Notes under the pieces: model-generated | The model's database searches: none | What the model was told of the DNA's origin: nothing | The model's input: the letters and a program-made list of their open reading frames with translations, nothing else | DNA from: Pseudacidovorax intermedius | GTDB taxonomy: Bacteria; Pseudomonadota; Gammaproteobacteria; Burkholderiales; Burkholderiaceae_C | Length of the DNA: 64,000 nt | Direction of reading: 5' to 3' | Assembly (NCBI RefSeq): GCF_001476815.1 | Contig: NZ_LDSL01000064.1 | Location: 61,293 to 125,292 of the forward strand | Shown here: piece by piece, positions 15,827 to 24,246 of the stretch | How the letters are laid out: each line of letters starts with the position of its first letter | How positions within the stretch are numbered: position 1 is the stretch's first letter | Position numbers and translations under genes: made by a program

Positions 15827-17688
15827 CAGGCGGCCCTCCGGCTCTCGCGGAAGTCGCTGTAGTTCGCCGCCACGATCAGGCGCATCGGCAGCGGGCTGAC
15901 GCTGTTGCCGCACATGCGCACCTGTGCCTTCGCCGAGAGGCGCTTGCCGTCGGCCGTGCGGTCGATGATGTAGCCTGGGGGGAAGTCCTGGGCGTTGTAC
16001 AGCTCGCGCGGCACCAGCATGCGCAGGCAGATGTCCACGATCACCCAGGGTTCGCCCTTGAGCCACACCGTCACCAGTGCGAGGCGGTCGTGCGTGGTGA
16101 TGGTGGTCATCGGGTCGCGCAGGTCGGCCCACTGGCCGCCGGTGCCGTGGTAGCGCATCAGGAAGGCCGCGCAGCGCAGTGCGCCCGCCTCTTCGTGCCC
16201 GGTCAGGCCGTTCCGCAGCTCGGCGGTGATGAGCTGCTGTTGGCTGCCGCTGGTGGTGGCGGTGGACAGCGGCGCCCGCACGTCGCGCGCGGGCGTGGCG
16301 TTGAATCCGCCGTTCGCCTGCACCAGATAGGCCGTCGTGAGGCCCTGGCCCGCGCCGCTGGCCGTGATGGTGCCCACCGGCCCGCGGATGTCGTTGACGC
16401 CGTAGCTCCAGCGCTCGCCGCCCGCTGCACCCTCGCCGTGCCCCATCTGCACCAGCGTGGCGGCGGCGAGACCGAACTTGCCGCCCCCCGCCACGATGGT
16501 GCCGAGAGGCTGCTGCAGATCGAGCGCGCGCGGCGCCTGGCCGTCTCGCTCGCCATAGCCCATCTGGATCAGCGTCGCCACCGCCAGGGCCGTCTCACCG
16601 CCGTTGGCGGTGGTGATGGTGCGCAGCGGCTCCTGTGTGCTGTAGGCCGTGTCCCGGCTGTGCGTCACGGGCACGAGCGTCGGGGTCAGCAGCATTTTGT
16701 GGCCGCCGGTGAGCACCGGCGCGAGAGGCTCCGACACCGGCCGGGGTGCGTTGTTCGCCATGTTGTTGACGATGTACGGCTCAGGGCTCTCCAGCACGAA
16801 GCGGCGAAGACCGTATGCCACGCGGCGCATGGTGGCCTCGGCCAGGGGCTTCTCGCGGTCGAAGATGCTGCGCCCGGGAATGCTCCAGTCGATGCAATCA
16901 GCGGCCGGGCGGTAGGCTTTCAGCTTGCCCGTGGGCTTCTTCGCGTGGGTCTGCTCCGGCCAGGCGATGGGAAGTCCATCGCAGCGGGCCACCAGGTAGA
17001 GACGCTTGCGGGTGCTGTGGGCACCCAGCTGCGCGTTGACGATCACGCGCCACTGCACCACGTAGCCCAACGAGCGCAGCGCGCCGACGAAGTGCTCCCA
17101 GTTGTGGCCCTTGCGCGAGGGATCGGGCACCAGGAACTGATTGCCGCGGGGCACGCGCTCGCCCGGATCGGCCACGCGGTGCACCAGCTTGCCCGTCTTC
17201 GGGTCGCGCACGCGGTCCAGCGTCAGCACCCGGCCGGTGGCGGGGTCGCGCTTGGCGATGAGCGGCGACCACACGAGCATCTGCTCGACGTTCTCCAACG
17301 TGATCACGTCCGGCCGTACCTTGCCTGCCCAGCGTAGCACCTGCCACGCGAGGGAGCGGATCTCCTGCTTCCGCGGCTGGCCGCCCAAGGCCTGGGAGTG
17401 GTGGGTGCAGTCGGGCGAGGCATGCAGCAGGCCCACGGCCTGGCCCCGGGTCACGGCCAGCGGATCCACCTCGCGGATGTCGGCGCGGAAATGCCGGGTC
17501 TGCGGGTGGTTCGCCTCGTGCATGCCGATGGCGTCCTCGTCGTGGTTGATCGCCACGTCGACGGGGCGGCCGATGGCCTGCTCGATGCCGGTTGACGCGC
17601 CGCCGCCACCGGCGAACAGGTCGATCACGAGCTTGGCGGCCAGTGCCAAGACAAATTGGGGCGTCAGCACGGCACGCTCCCTGACCAA
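15826..17688 (-). CDS. DNA cytosine-5 methyltransferase with repeated central region
   Basis: A 620-residue C5 methyltransferase. Motif I is DLFAGGGGASTG, the catalytic motif IV is SPDC (Cys94, PDC instead of the usual PC), motif VI ENVEQ, motif VIII STRKRLYLV, and motif X GNSVSP near the C-terminus. Between about residues 330 and 530 sit about five imperfect repeats of roughly 45 residues around TITTxxG...L...LIQMGYGE, where a target-recognition domain would lie. It probably modifies phage DNA against host restriction or changes the host methylome. No partner endonuclease is seen. Confidence 0.88.
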   Translation of the reverse strand: MVRERAVLTPQFVLALAAKLVIDLFAGGGGASTGIEQAIGRPVDVAINHDEDAIGMHEANHPQTRHFRADIREVDPLAVTRGQAVGLLHASPDCTHHSQALGGQPRKQEIRSLAWQVLRWAGKVRPDVITLENVEQMLVWSPLIAKRDPATGRVLTLDRVRDPKTGKLVHRVADPGERVPRGNQFLVPDPSRKGHNWEHFVGALRSLGYVVQWRVIVNAQLGAHSTRKRLYLVARCDGLPIAWPEQTHAKKPTGKLKAYRPAADCIDWSIPGRSIFDREKPLAEATMRRVAYGLRRFVLESPEPYIVNNMANNAPRPVSEPLAPVLTGGHKMLLTPTLVPVTHSRDTAYSTQEPLRTITTANGGETALAVATLIQMGYGERDGQAPRALDLQQPLGTIVAGGGKFGLAAATLVQMGHGEGAAGGERWSYGVNDIRGPVGTITASGAGQGLTTAYLVQANGGFNATPARDVRAPLSTATTSGSQQQLITAELRNGLTGHEEAGALRCAAFLMRYHGTGGQWADLRDPMTTITTHDRLALVTVWLKGEPWVIVDICLRMLVPRELYNAQDFPPGYIIDRTADGKRLSAKAQVRMCGNSVSPLPMRLIVAANYSDFRESRRAA

Positions 17689-17750
17689 TTGGTGGCTGTC
17701 GGATCGGAGCTTAGAAACCGATACTGCTGCGCAAACCGCAGGAGGACTAG

Positions 17751-18422
17751 ATGACTGAAAGCCCCGTCGAACGATGCATGTTCCTCTGGCACATGCAGAG
17801 CAGCGAGTGCGCCTCGTGGGTACAAGCCTGGGGATCGATCTTTGCCATCATTGCTACGGTCGGCGTTGTAGCGCTGGCGCACTATCTGCAGCGCACGGCC
17901 AAAAAGCGAGACGACCACGACGCGGAGACGCGCGAGCTGGAGTATGGCTATCAGCTCGCCCACGGCTCTGCGCGCGTCGCTGAGAAGATCCCGTCCTTCA
18001 TCAGCGATACAGGGGTTAGCTGGCTTGACGGGCGTGCAATGCTCGCTGAGGTGACCGCCTACGCTGACGCCTTCAGCCGGTTCGACGCGTCGAAGATGCA
18101 GAGCACCAGACTTTTCCAAGCGGTGTTGGCTGCCGATGCCCTCACCCGGCTTCTCCAGCAACAGTTGGAGGACTTGCTCGCTGCGAAGGCAGAACCCGCT
18201 GTCACGGTCAAGCCAATCTTTAACGCAGCACTCGCCCGCGCCCAACGGCGTCCAGGAGCAGTGCGAGATCTGATCGAACAGATCGCTCAAGAGCTGAGCT
18301 CTCATGCCCGGACTATTGGGAGCGTGCTGGATGACCGAAAAGTCAAACCCGAGAGCAAACGGCTCGTTGGCGATGTGATTCTTCGCGCCCTCTCGGATAT
18401 CACCACCCCTTTCCTGCGATAG
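17751..18422 (+). CDS. Inverted membrane-anchored protein inside the early operon
   Basis: A 223-residue protein on the strand opposite to its neighbours. One transmembrane helix (WGSIFAIIATVGVVALAHYL, about residues 27-46) is followed by a long helical cytosolic region rich in charged residues. A strong AGGAGG precedes the ATG by 5 bases and the gene has its own upstream gap of about 60 bases. Composition is less GC-rich than the neighbours. Early transcripts would read through it antisense. It looks like a lysogenic-conversion or exclusion gene; no family recognised. Confidence 0.75.
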   Translation: MTESPVERCMFLWHMQSSECASWVQAWGSIFAIIATVGVVALAHYLQRTAKKRDDHDAETRELEYGYQLAHGSARVAEKIPSFISDTGVSWLDGRAMLAEVTAYADAFSRFDASKMQSTRLFQAVLAADALTRLLQQQLEDLLAAKAEPAVTVKPIFNAALARAQRRPGAVRDLIEQIAQELSSHARTIGSVLDDRKVKPESKRLVGDVILRALSDITTPFLR

Positions 18423-18439
18423 GGAGCTGCAAGGCACGT

Positions 18440-18595
18440 TCATACGGCGCCTCGTCGAATGGGTTCAGAGGGGATGGAGTCGGCGGCACAGCTGCCCTTC
18501 CAGGCAAAGCAAACCTGCATGTCTGCATAGCCAAGCTTCGCGAGGATGCAGGCCGCGATGTAGGCCGCGCCGACGATGGCGAAGGCGGTCTTCAT
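18440..18595 (-). CDS. Small membrane protein (51 aa)
   Basis: MKTAFAIVGAAYIAACILAK forms an N-terminal hydrophobic helix or signal, followed by two Cys residues in a short polar tail. Start overlaps the upstream stop by ATGA. Converges with the inverted gene, 17 bases apart. Confidence 0.55.
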   Translation of the reverse strand: MKTAFAIVGAAYIAACILAKLGYADMQVCFAWKGSCAADSIPSEPIRRGAV

Positions 18596-18945
18596 GAGCG
18601 GACCTCCAGGTCATCGGCGATGAACGCGAGAGCGTCGACGCTCAGATGCGGTCCGAAGACGCGCCGCCCGCCATAGGTGAACTGCTCGCGCGCCTCGTGC
18701 TCGACGCTGGTCAGCACCAGCTTCAGCGCCGTTTGCACCAGTTCGCTGGGCGTCATGTGCTCCGAGAGCAGCCACTTGCGCGTGGACTGGGTGCACAGCC
18801 GTTCGGGAGCGTCGTTGTCCGGCGCGTAGAAGTGCGCCTGCAGGTAGAAGTGGCCGCAGCCTGGCGCGACGGGCTTCACGCTGAAGACGTAGCCGGGAAA
18901 GGCCACCTTGCCCAGTACCTGGCGCATCTGGTCGGGCGTCATCAT
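18592..18945 (-). CDS. Hypothetical early phage protein (117 aa)
   Basis: Starts [20 protein letters not shown]; contains a His-rich segment (GCGHFYLQAHFYAPDND). Its first ATG abuts the upstream HD-protein stop. No family recognised. Confidence 0.68.
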   Translation of the reverse strand: MMTPDQMRQVLGKVAFPGYVFSVKPVAPGCGHFYLQAHFYAPDNDAPERLCTQSTRKWLLSEHMTPSELVQTALKLVLTSVEHEAREQFTYGGRRVFGPHLSVDALAFIADDLEVRS

Positions 18946-19481
18946 TACGAGGCCTCCCCCCGCAGCTGCGCATAGCGGCCCAGGAAGAGGTTGTAGGCCT
19001 CGTGCGGCGCCCAGGGAGTGATGGTGATGGACAGGCACGCAACGCCGGCGATCAACGGCCACTCGTCGTCGTGTGGCGGCATGAGGTCACGCTGCTCGGT
19101 GGCCAGCATCACGCGGTCGAAGTACTTCACGCTCTCGGGCAGCGGCAGCGGCACGTTGAAGCGCTCCATCACCGCCGCCTCGACGCGCTTCTCCACGCGC
19201 CGATATTCGGGCAGCAGCTCCTTTAGCGGACGCGGCATGTCGCCCACGAAAGCCTCGGCCGCGTCATGCATGAGCGCCGAGTAGGCGTCGGCGGGCGGCA
19301 CGTAATACGACATCAGCACGCTGTGCTGGGCGACCGAGTAGAACCGGCGGGTGTGGCCGCCGAAGCGGCAGAGCTTCGACAGGGCAGCAGCCACGTCCGT
19401 GATGTCAAAGACGGACTGGGCCGGCGTCAGGAAGTTGAAATAGTTCCCACCGGCGGTCAGGATGTCGGGACGGGTGTTCAT
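18945..19481 (-). CDS. HD-domain phosphohydrolase
   Basis: A 178-residue HD-family protein similar to YfbR 5'-deoxynucleotidases. Metal ligands are visible as RFYSVAQHS, the HD pair in [20 protein letters not shown] and a later Asp (KYFDRVML). In a phage this may adjust nucleotide pools. Coupled by ATGA to the upstream membrane protein gene. Confidence 0.82.
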   Translation of the reverse strand: MNTRPDILTAGGNYFNFLTPAQSVFDITDVAAALSKLCRFGGHTRRFYSVAQHSVLMSYYVPPADAYSALMHDAAEAFVGDMPRPLKELLPEYRRVEKRVEAAVMERFNVPLPLPESVKYFDRVMLATEQRDLMPPHDDEWPLIAGVACLSITITPWAPHEAYNLFLGRYAQLRGEAS

Positions 19482-19753
19482 CGCTTGATCTCTTCGAGGA
19501 GTTGCATGGCGGCATCCAGGCGGGGCTGGACGAGCCAGCGCCAGATGCCGATGAGGCTGGTGGCGGAGAACACCAGGTGCTGCAGCTGGAGGCGCCAGTG
19601 CCCCGTCTCGCGGCCGAAGACCCACCAGACGGCATTGCTGGCCAGGAAGAGCACGAAGCCCCAACCCGCGTGCCGGCTGTTCAGGGCCAGCAGCAGCGCG
19701 CCGGCCGCGCCGAGGACAGCGCCGAGCGTCTCGATCCATTCGAGATACGTCAT
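19478..19753 (-). CDS. Small three-helix membrane protein (PnuC-like fragment)
   Basis: A 91-residue protein with helices [35 protein letters not shown] and [17 protein letters not shown]. The [15 protein letters not shown] pattern recalls nicotinamide-riboside transporters of the PnuC type but is far shorter. Common in prophages; function unknown. Confidence 0.65.
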   Translation of the reverse strand: MTYLEWIETLGAVLGAAGALLLALNSRHAGWGFVLFLASNAVWWVFGRETGHWRLQLQHLVFSATSLIGIWRWLVQPRLDAAMQLLEEIKR

Positions 19754-20037
19754 CGCGGAGGCCTCCGCGGTGCGGGGAGCTTGAGCGGCTCCATGCCGAT
19801 GCGCAGCTGCGCATCCTGCAGCTGCTCGGGGCGCACCAGCTTCACGGACATGCGGGTGGCCCTGCGGTCAGGATCCTGGCGATACACGGTCTCGCCGTCC
19901 TCGTAGTGCTCTTCGCACACGAGGGCAGCGGCGAGCAGAGCCAGTGCCTTCTGAGCGTGGTCCATCGGCAGCACAAAATGCTGATAGCCGATCTCCAGGC
20001 AGCCCAAGGGCCCCGCGGGTGGTTTGCGGCCGGCCAT
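19750..20037 (-). CDS. Hypothetical early phage protein (95 aa)
   Basis: Starts [20 protein letters not shown] after a GGGGGAG ribosome site 7 bases upstream, so this ATG, which overlaps the upstream stop as TGATG, is preferred to one 15 bases earlier. Helical middle ([20 protein letters not shown]). No family recognised. Confidence 0.65.
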   Translation of the reverse strand: MAGRKPPAGPLGCLEIGYQHFVLPMDHAQKALALLAAALVCEEHYEDGETVYRQDPDRRATRMSVKLVRPEQLQDAQLRIGMEPLKLPAPRRPPR

Positions 20038-20450
20038 CAGGGTCTCCCCCATCGAGCTGCGACGATCAGGCGGCGCAGCTTGGCCTTTTCATGGTTGGCT
20101 TGTTCGAGCTGGCTGCCGTTATCGAACAGTCCACCCACCAGAGACCATGAGCTGGCGAATACCTGGGCCTGGTACAGGATGGCATCGACGGTCGGCGCCT
20201 CCTCCGCCTGCTTGGTGCCGCCCGCCGAGAGGGGCAGCACCGGCTTGCCGTTGATGTACACCTGCTTGAGCTCTGCCCTGTCGATGACCCGGGCTGCATC
20301 CTCGCGGACTTCTTCGGCGGCCAGTTCCGCGGCGAGGCGCTCCAGCTGCTCGTAGGTGAATGAGTAGCCTCGGACGGCGCGCATGGGCGGCGGCGAGAAC
20401 GAGACTGCGCCGACCTCGGCAGGCAGCTCGGACAGACGGCTCCCGTTCAC
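20037..20450 (-). CDS. Hypothetical early phage protein (137 aa)
   Basis: GTG start overlapping the upstream stop (GTGA). The middle is a charged helix (YEQLERLAAELAAEEVREDA) and the C-terminal part another (QLEQANHEKAKLRRLIVAAR). No domain recognised. Confidence 0.66.
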   Translation of the reverse strand: MNGSRLSELPAEVGAVSFSPPPMRAVRGYSFTYEQLERLAAELAAEEVREDAARVIDRAELKQVYINGKPVLPLSAGGTKQAEEAPTVDAILYQAQVFASSWSLVGGLFDNGSQLEQANHEKAKLRRLIVAARWGRP

Positions 20451-20875
20451 GGTGCGATCCTCACGTTGCGGTGCAGCCATTCCGCCGCGAGGCGGTTGAC
20501 GCCGGCCCACTGAAGGGGCAGGAAGTGGTGATTCCAGACAGGCACCGTGTCCGTCTGCAGCGCCTGCGCAAGCTCCTCCTGCAGAGCGGTGCAGCACAGG
20601 TGCACGCCGAAGGTGTCGGGCACCCCCGTGTCCACGTTGTGCTCGAAGACATCCGCCGCGAGGTGAGCGCCGCACTCGGGGCACCGAATGAACTCCGGCA
20701 GGTCCAGGCAACCCGCGCGCGAAAGCACTGCTGGGCCAACACCCAGCCGGGCCCGCGCCTGCGCGAACTCGACCACGGTCGCCAGCTGGGCCCGCTGCGT
20801 GAGTCGGTGGATCTCGATGCGCAGCCTCACCTTGGCGAGGCTGCACGCGGTTTCGGCATGGAAAGGGTGGTTCAT
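20447..20875 (-). CDS. Hypothetical protein with zinc-finger-like cysteines (142 aa)
   Basis: Starts MNHPFHAETACSLAKVRLRI. IRCPECGAHLAADVFEHN together with VHLCC suggests a bound zinc ion. Overlaps the small membrane protein gene upstream by four bases. Confidence 0.65.
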   Translation of the reverse strand: MNHPFHAETACSLAKVRLRIEIHRLTQRAQLATVVEFAQARARLGVGPAVLSRAGCLDLPEFIRCPECGAHLAADVFEHNVDTGVPDTFGVHLCCTALQEELAQALQTDTVPVWNHHFLPLQWAGVNRLAAEWLHRNVRIAP

Positions 20876-20991
20876 TCGCCCTTCTCCTCGCCGCGCCCGA
20901 AGGCGCCGTTGCAGAAGCTGAGCAGGGCGATGCCCACGAAGACGCCCGCAGAGAAGGCGAGCGCGCAGCTGGTGAAGGTGCCGAGCGTCAT
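20872..20991 (-). CDS. Small membrane protein (39 aa)
   Basis: MTLGTFTSCALAFSAGVFVG and the following IALLSFC form one hydrophobic helix; the tail GRGEEKGE is polar. It fills the gap between the DUF3164 gene and the next gene, overlapping the latter by ATGA. Confidence 0.55.
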   Translation of the reverse strand: MTLGTFTSCALAFSAGVFVGIALLSFCNGAFGRGEEKGE

Positions 20992-20995
20992 GACG

Positions 20996-21613
20996 TCACA
21001 CCGCAGCCAGGTCAAGGGCGATGGCGATGTAGTCGCCGCTGTGCTCGTCGCGCTCGTAGAAGCGGATATAGGGCTTGCTCGACGCCACCTTCATGGAGTC
21101 GCCGATGGCCTTCATGGCGTTCTGCCAGCGCGGATCATCGATCTGCAGCCGGCGCAGCCCCAGCACGCGGCCAGTGTTGATCTTGCCGGCCTGGTCGACG
21201 TCGAAGGCGTCATTGATCAGCGCCTTGATCTCGGCCTTCGAGCCTTTGCTCCATTCCTGAATGCACTCGTCCACCAGAACCTTGGCTGCCTGCAGCCGCT
21301 CGTCGAAAACGAGCGTGTCCTGGATCTGGCGCACCACCTTGTAGCGGCCGTCGAACGTCATCAGCGAGACGTTGCCCTTGGCGCCGCCCGTCTTCGTGTC
21401 GTACTCGGCCAGGCTGCGCTCGATGAACTCCTGTACGGCCGCCATCGAGTTCAACTTGAACGCCGTGAGCTTGGCCTGTTCATCCTTCGCCATGGCCACC
21501 AGGGCCTCCACAACCTGGGTGCGGTCCTTGTCGATGGGCTTGATCTTGGAGATGGGGATGAACGAGCCCTTGGCGTCTTCCCAGTAGCCCGGGGGGATGT
21601 CTTTTTTGGACAT
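20996..21613 (-). CDS. DUF3164 family early phage protein
   Basis: A 205-residue member of DUF3164, found beside transposition genes in many Mu-like phages. It starts MSKKDIPPGYWEDAKGSFIP after an AAGGAA ribosome site; a 10-residue longer start lacks one. Mostly helical, with the conserved SLMTFDGRYKVVRQI centre. Molecular function is unknown. Confidence 0.85.
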   Translation of the reverse strand: MSKKDIPPGYWEDAKGSFIPISKIKPIDKDRTQVVEALVAMAKDEQAKLTAFKLNSMAAVQEFIERSLAEYDTKTGGAKGNVSLMTFDGRYKVVRQIQDTLVFDERLQAAKVLVDECIQEWSKGSKAEIKALINDAFDVDQAGKINTGRVLGLRRLQIDDPRWQNAMKAIGDSMKVASSKPYIRFYERDEHSGDYIAIALDLAAV

Positions 21614-21639
21614 GGGGTTTCCTTTCGGAGGGTGGTGGA

Positions 21640-21866
21640 TCAATGGATGGGGGCGCCAGCCGGCGCGGTCCCGCGGGCGGACATCGCCAGCTGCATCGCA
21701 GCCGTCATGGCCGTGTTCGCAGCGGACTGCGTGCAGCAGGGGTGCTGCATGCGCGATAGAGGGTCAGCAGCGCACTGAGCCCCACGTGGTGATGCTGGCC
21801 GTTCAGGCAAGCGCCCAGCTGCTCGATCAGGGCCGTCACTTCGGCTTCGGTCTTTGGGTCGGGCAT
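21640..21866 (-). pseudogene. Small early gene, probably frameshifted
   Basis: The ATG at 21866 opens MPDPKTEAEVTALIEQLGAC and reads LSALLTLYRA, then a Cys-Ser-Thr-rich tail to a stop at 21705 (53 residues). Another frame from ATG 21750 reads MQHPCCTQSAANTAMTAAMQ to a stop at 21640. Small Mu-phage proteins often join an LSALxxLY helix to a HPCCTQ-type segment, so a one-base change near 21750 may have split one gene. Two overlapping short genes remain possible. Confidence 0.45.
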
Positions 21867-21874
21867 GGCGCCTC

Positions 21875-22144
21875 CTAGTGAATGGTTTCCATCAGCTCCA
21901 GCAGCGTCATGCCCTGGAGCACCGTGCACCGCGGGGTGACGCAGTACTCGTAGTGCAGCCCGCCCTCCGCCAGCCGGCGCTCGCAGCAGCCGGACTTGTG
22001 GAGGTTGCGCATCGTGTTGCCGAGGTGCGTGCCGAACTCGCGCCAGGCACGTTCCTGGGCGAGCAGCTCGGTCACGCTCCACCAGCCGCCTGCACGCAGG
22101 AGGTGCAGCCAGACCTGGCGGGTGCGGTCCACAGCGGTGGACAT
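21875..22144 (-). CDS. Small winged-helix-like early protein (89 aa)
   Basis: Starts MSTAVDRTRQVWLHLLRAGG. The sequence WWSVTELLAQERAW and NTMRNLHKSGCCERRLAEGG, ending in short strands, resembles a winged helix DNA-binding fold. TGATG overlap with the upstream gene. Confidence 0.65.
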   Translation of the reverse strand: MSTAVDRTRQVWLHLLRAGGWWSVTELLAQERAWREFGTHLGNTMRNLHKSGCCERRLAEGGLHYEYCVTPRCTVLQGMTLLELMETIH

Positions 22145-22254
22145 CAGCCGCCCCTCCCGAACAGCACGCGCAGCCGCCGCGCCAGGCGCGCCCAGCGGCT
22201 GCAGCGGTAGACCTCCACGGCGCCAGGCTCGAAGGGAAAGCGTGCCGCGCTCAT
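22144..22254 (-). CDS. Small basic protein (36 aa)
   Basis: MSAARFPFEPGAVEVYRCSR followed by an Arg-rich helix. Start and stop overlap both neighbours (ATGA and TGATG), which is why I accept so short a gene. Confidence 0.5.
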   Translation of the reverse strand: MSAARFPFEPGAVEVYRCSRWARLARRLRVLFGRGG

Positions 22255-22433
22255 GACCGGCCTCCACGGACGGCCGTCAGGTGTGCGCCGCCAGGCAGCA
22301 CGAAGTCGATGTAGTCGCGGTGGGCATCAGCAATGGCCATCCGGCGGTCGATGCCGTAGAAGCGCATCAGCCGACGGGCGCGCCGCTTGATCCAAGCCAG
22401 CCGGGGCCGCTCGATGTGGATGGCGGGCATCAC
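22251..22433 (-). CDS. Small basic protein (60 aa)
   Basis: MMPAIHIERPRLAWIKRRAR starts a basic helical protein with the FYGIDRRMAIADAHRDYIDF segment. Four-base overlaps on both sides. Function unknown. Confidence 0.55.
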   Translation of the reverse strand: MMPAIHIERPRLAWIKRRARRLMRFYGIDRRMAIADAHRDYIDFVLPGGAHLTAVRGGRS

Positions 22434-22840
22434 TCGGCCCCTCTAGGCTTGCGCGGTTTAACTTCGCGCGGCGGCGCAGGGGCGCAGGCGACCTTGTGGG
22501 GGCACTTCTGGCATGCCTGCCAGTGCTGCATCTCCCGCGGGTTGCTGGTGGGCGCGCTGCGCCATGCATAGGCCCTGCAGCGGTCTGCCGAGATCACCAC
22601 GGGCTCGCCTCCGCCACCATCGCTCGTGAGATACGGGCAGGTGTAGTGCCCAAAGGTGTGGATCACCTTGTCCGCAACGCGGCCTGTGCTGGCCTCGCCG
22701 CTGCCGTACTTGCCCTTGGCGTTCAGGACGATGCTCAGCGTTGCGTGGCTGATGCCCAGCAGCGCTGCGACCTCGTAGTGCTTCATGGCGCTGCAGCGAT
22801 CCACCAGGATCTTGAACCAGGGCTCCTGCGTGTAGCTCAC
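22430..22840 (-). CDS. Helix-turn-helix protein with C-terminal Cys cluster
   Basis: A 136-residue protein beginning at GTG that overlaps the upstream stop as GTGA. EVAALLGISHATLSIVLN is a clear DNA-binding helix-turn-helix. The C-terminal part has C-x2-C...C (ACQKCPHKVAC), likely a metal site, then a basic tail. Probably a phage regulator of early genes. Confidence 0.7.
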   Translation of the reverse strand: MSYTQEPWFKILVDRCSAMKHYEVAALLGISHATLSIVLNAKGKYGSGEASTGRVADKVIHTFGHYTCPYLTSDGGGGEPVVISADRCRAYAWRSAPTSNPREMQHWQACQKCPHKVACAPAPPREVKPRKPRGAE

Positions 22841-23433
22841 GGTGCGCGGCTCCTTGCCTTGGCGCGGATGTCCGGCGGCGTGGGGCCCAGGTCGACCATC
22901 AGGCCGTAGCGCTTGGCGCCCTTGATGCGCCGGTCGCTGGGCTGGATGGCCAGAGGGCACTGCCGTGACCAGGCGAGCAGCAGTTCGCTGGCCCGGGTGC
23001 GCGCGCGTCCAACGTCCTGGCCTGCGTCCACCAGCAGGTTGGCAGCCTCCTCCGCGGTGAGCACCTTGCGGATGCACAGGAGCTTCCACAGCCGGCCGGC
23101 GAAGGGCTCCACCTGGTCGGCGGGCGTCATCGGGCCGTGCGCAGCCTTGTGCAGGCTCGGCAGCAGCTTCTTGGCCCCCCGCACGGCTTCACAGCCAGCA
23201 GGCGTCAGTCGGTACTGAAGCGGTGCGGTGTCCGGGACACCGGGCTGCGGTGCCCGCTCGATCAGATTGGCTCGCACCATCCCGTTGATCGCCGCGCGCC
23301 CGGCGGAAGTACTTCGCAGAGAGGGCACCCAGACAGCCAGGGCACCTTCGTTGAAGGTCAGATTCGAATCGGCGTTGCGCGCCTGCAGCGTGAGCAGAGC
23401 AACGGCAACCTGCCATGTCTTGACCGGTCCCAT
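22837..23433 (-). CDS. Winged-helix-like early phage protein (198 aa)
   Basis: Starts MGPVKTWQVAVALLTLQARN one base after the B gene stop. SAGRAAINGMVRANLIERAP and LQYRLTPAGCEAV look like a winged helix, and a second helical part (LTAEEAANLLVDAGQDVGRA) follows. Position after B is shared by accessory genes of Mu-like phages. Function unknown. Confidence 0.68.
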   Translation of the reverse strand: MGPVKTWQVAVALLTLQARNADSNLTFNEGALAVWVPSLRSTSAGRAAINGMVRANLIERAPQPGVPDTAPLQYRLTPAGCEAVRGAKKLLPSLHKAAHGPMTPADQVEPFAGRLWKLLCIRKVLTAEEAANLLVDAGQDVGRARTRASELLLAWSRQCPLAIQPSDRRIKGAKRYGLMVDLGPTPPDIRAKARSRAP

Positions 23434-23434
23434 C

Positions 23435-24181
23435 TCAAGCCCCCGCCCGGCCGAGAGGTGCCGGCTTGAACTCGCTCACCAGGCGCTTGTTGGCGATCTG
23501 GCTTGCCTCGACCTTGCTGAGGCTGTTTGCCTGGGCCCACGCCTCAATCAGCGGGATCGCGTTCAGGACGCCGCGGATCATGCCTTTCGACTGGCGGTGG
23601 ATCTCTTCGATCACACCGTCATCGACCGCCACTTCGCACTTGGCCTGCACCGTGGAGCGAACGTCCGCGATGTCCAGCGGCTTCAGCTCAACGTCGCCAC
23701 CGACGCGGCTGCCGATCCAGCCGTGAGCGTCGACCTTGAGGCCCAGCTGCTTCATGCCGACGAGCACGCAGACGATGCCCGTGACATCGGTGATGTCGCG
23801 CAGGGCCTCCATCAGGTCGATGGTCAGCTTCGAGCCCGCACCCTTGAACAGGTGGTCCGCTTCGTCGATCACGATGGGCGTCTGGTGCACACCCAGGTGG
23901 GCGATGCACGCGCTCTGGATCTGGTGGACGCTGCCGCGGGGGTCGAGGCCCAGGGCGGACGCCAGTTCAGCGAGCATCGACTTGGTCCGCCATGTGCTCT
24001 TCGCACGCAGGAAGACGCCGCCGATGTCCACCGTCCACCGATTCGTCAGTTCGCTCTTGCCGATGCCGTAGGGCCCGTACACCACAAGCAGGCCAGCCTC
24101 GCGCGCGCCCCGCCCCTCGACCTGTTTGAACCGCTGCTGCAGCGCCTTGTAGTTCGCCGTTTTGACGAATCCTGGCTTCAT
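23435..24181 (-). CDS. Transposition ATPase B (MuB-like)
   Basis: AAA+ ATPase of 248 residues that in Mu binds target DNA and activates the transposase. Walker A is VVYGPYGIGKSEL (residues 34-46) and Walker B PIVIDEADHLF (102-112). The ATG at 24181 follows AAGGAG by 9 bases and is preferred to an in-frame ATG at 24250 that overlaps the A stop codon but has no such site. The N-terminal DNA-binding domain of Mu B seems reduced. Confidence 0.88.
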   Translation of the reverse strand: MKPGFVKTANYKALQQRFKQVEGRGAREAGLLVVYGPYGIGKSELTNRWTVDIGGVFLRAKSTWRTKSMLAELASALGLDPRGSVHQIQSACIAHLGVHQTPIVIDEADHLFKGAGSKLTIDLMEALRDITDVTGIVCVLVGMKQLGLKVDAHGWIGSRVGGDVELKPLDIADVRSTVQAKCEVAVDDGVIEEIHRQSKGMIRGVLNAIPLIEAWAQANSLSKVEASQIANKRLVSEFKPAPLGRAGA

Positions 24182-24246
24182 GATCACAATCTCCTTGTCT
24201 GTGGCATCACCACGTTTGCAGGCACGCTCGGTGAAGGTGGCCGCCT

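Noticed and set aside
15637..17337. 566-codon frame opposite the cytosine methyltransferase
   Set aside because: The minus strand carries all methyltransferase motifs; this frame has none of any family.
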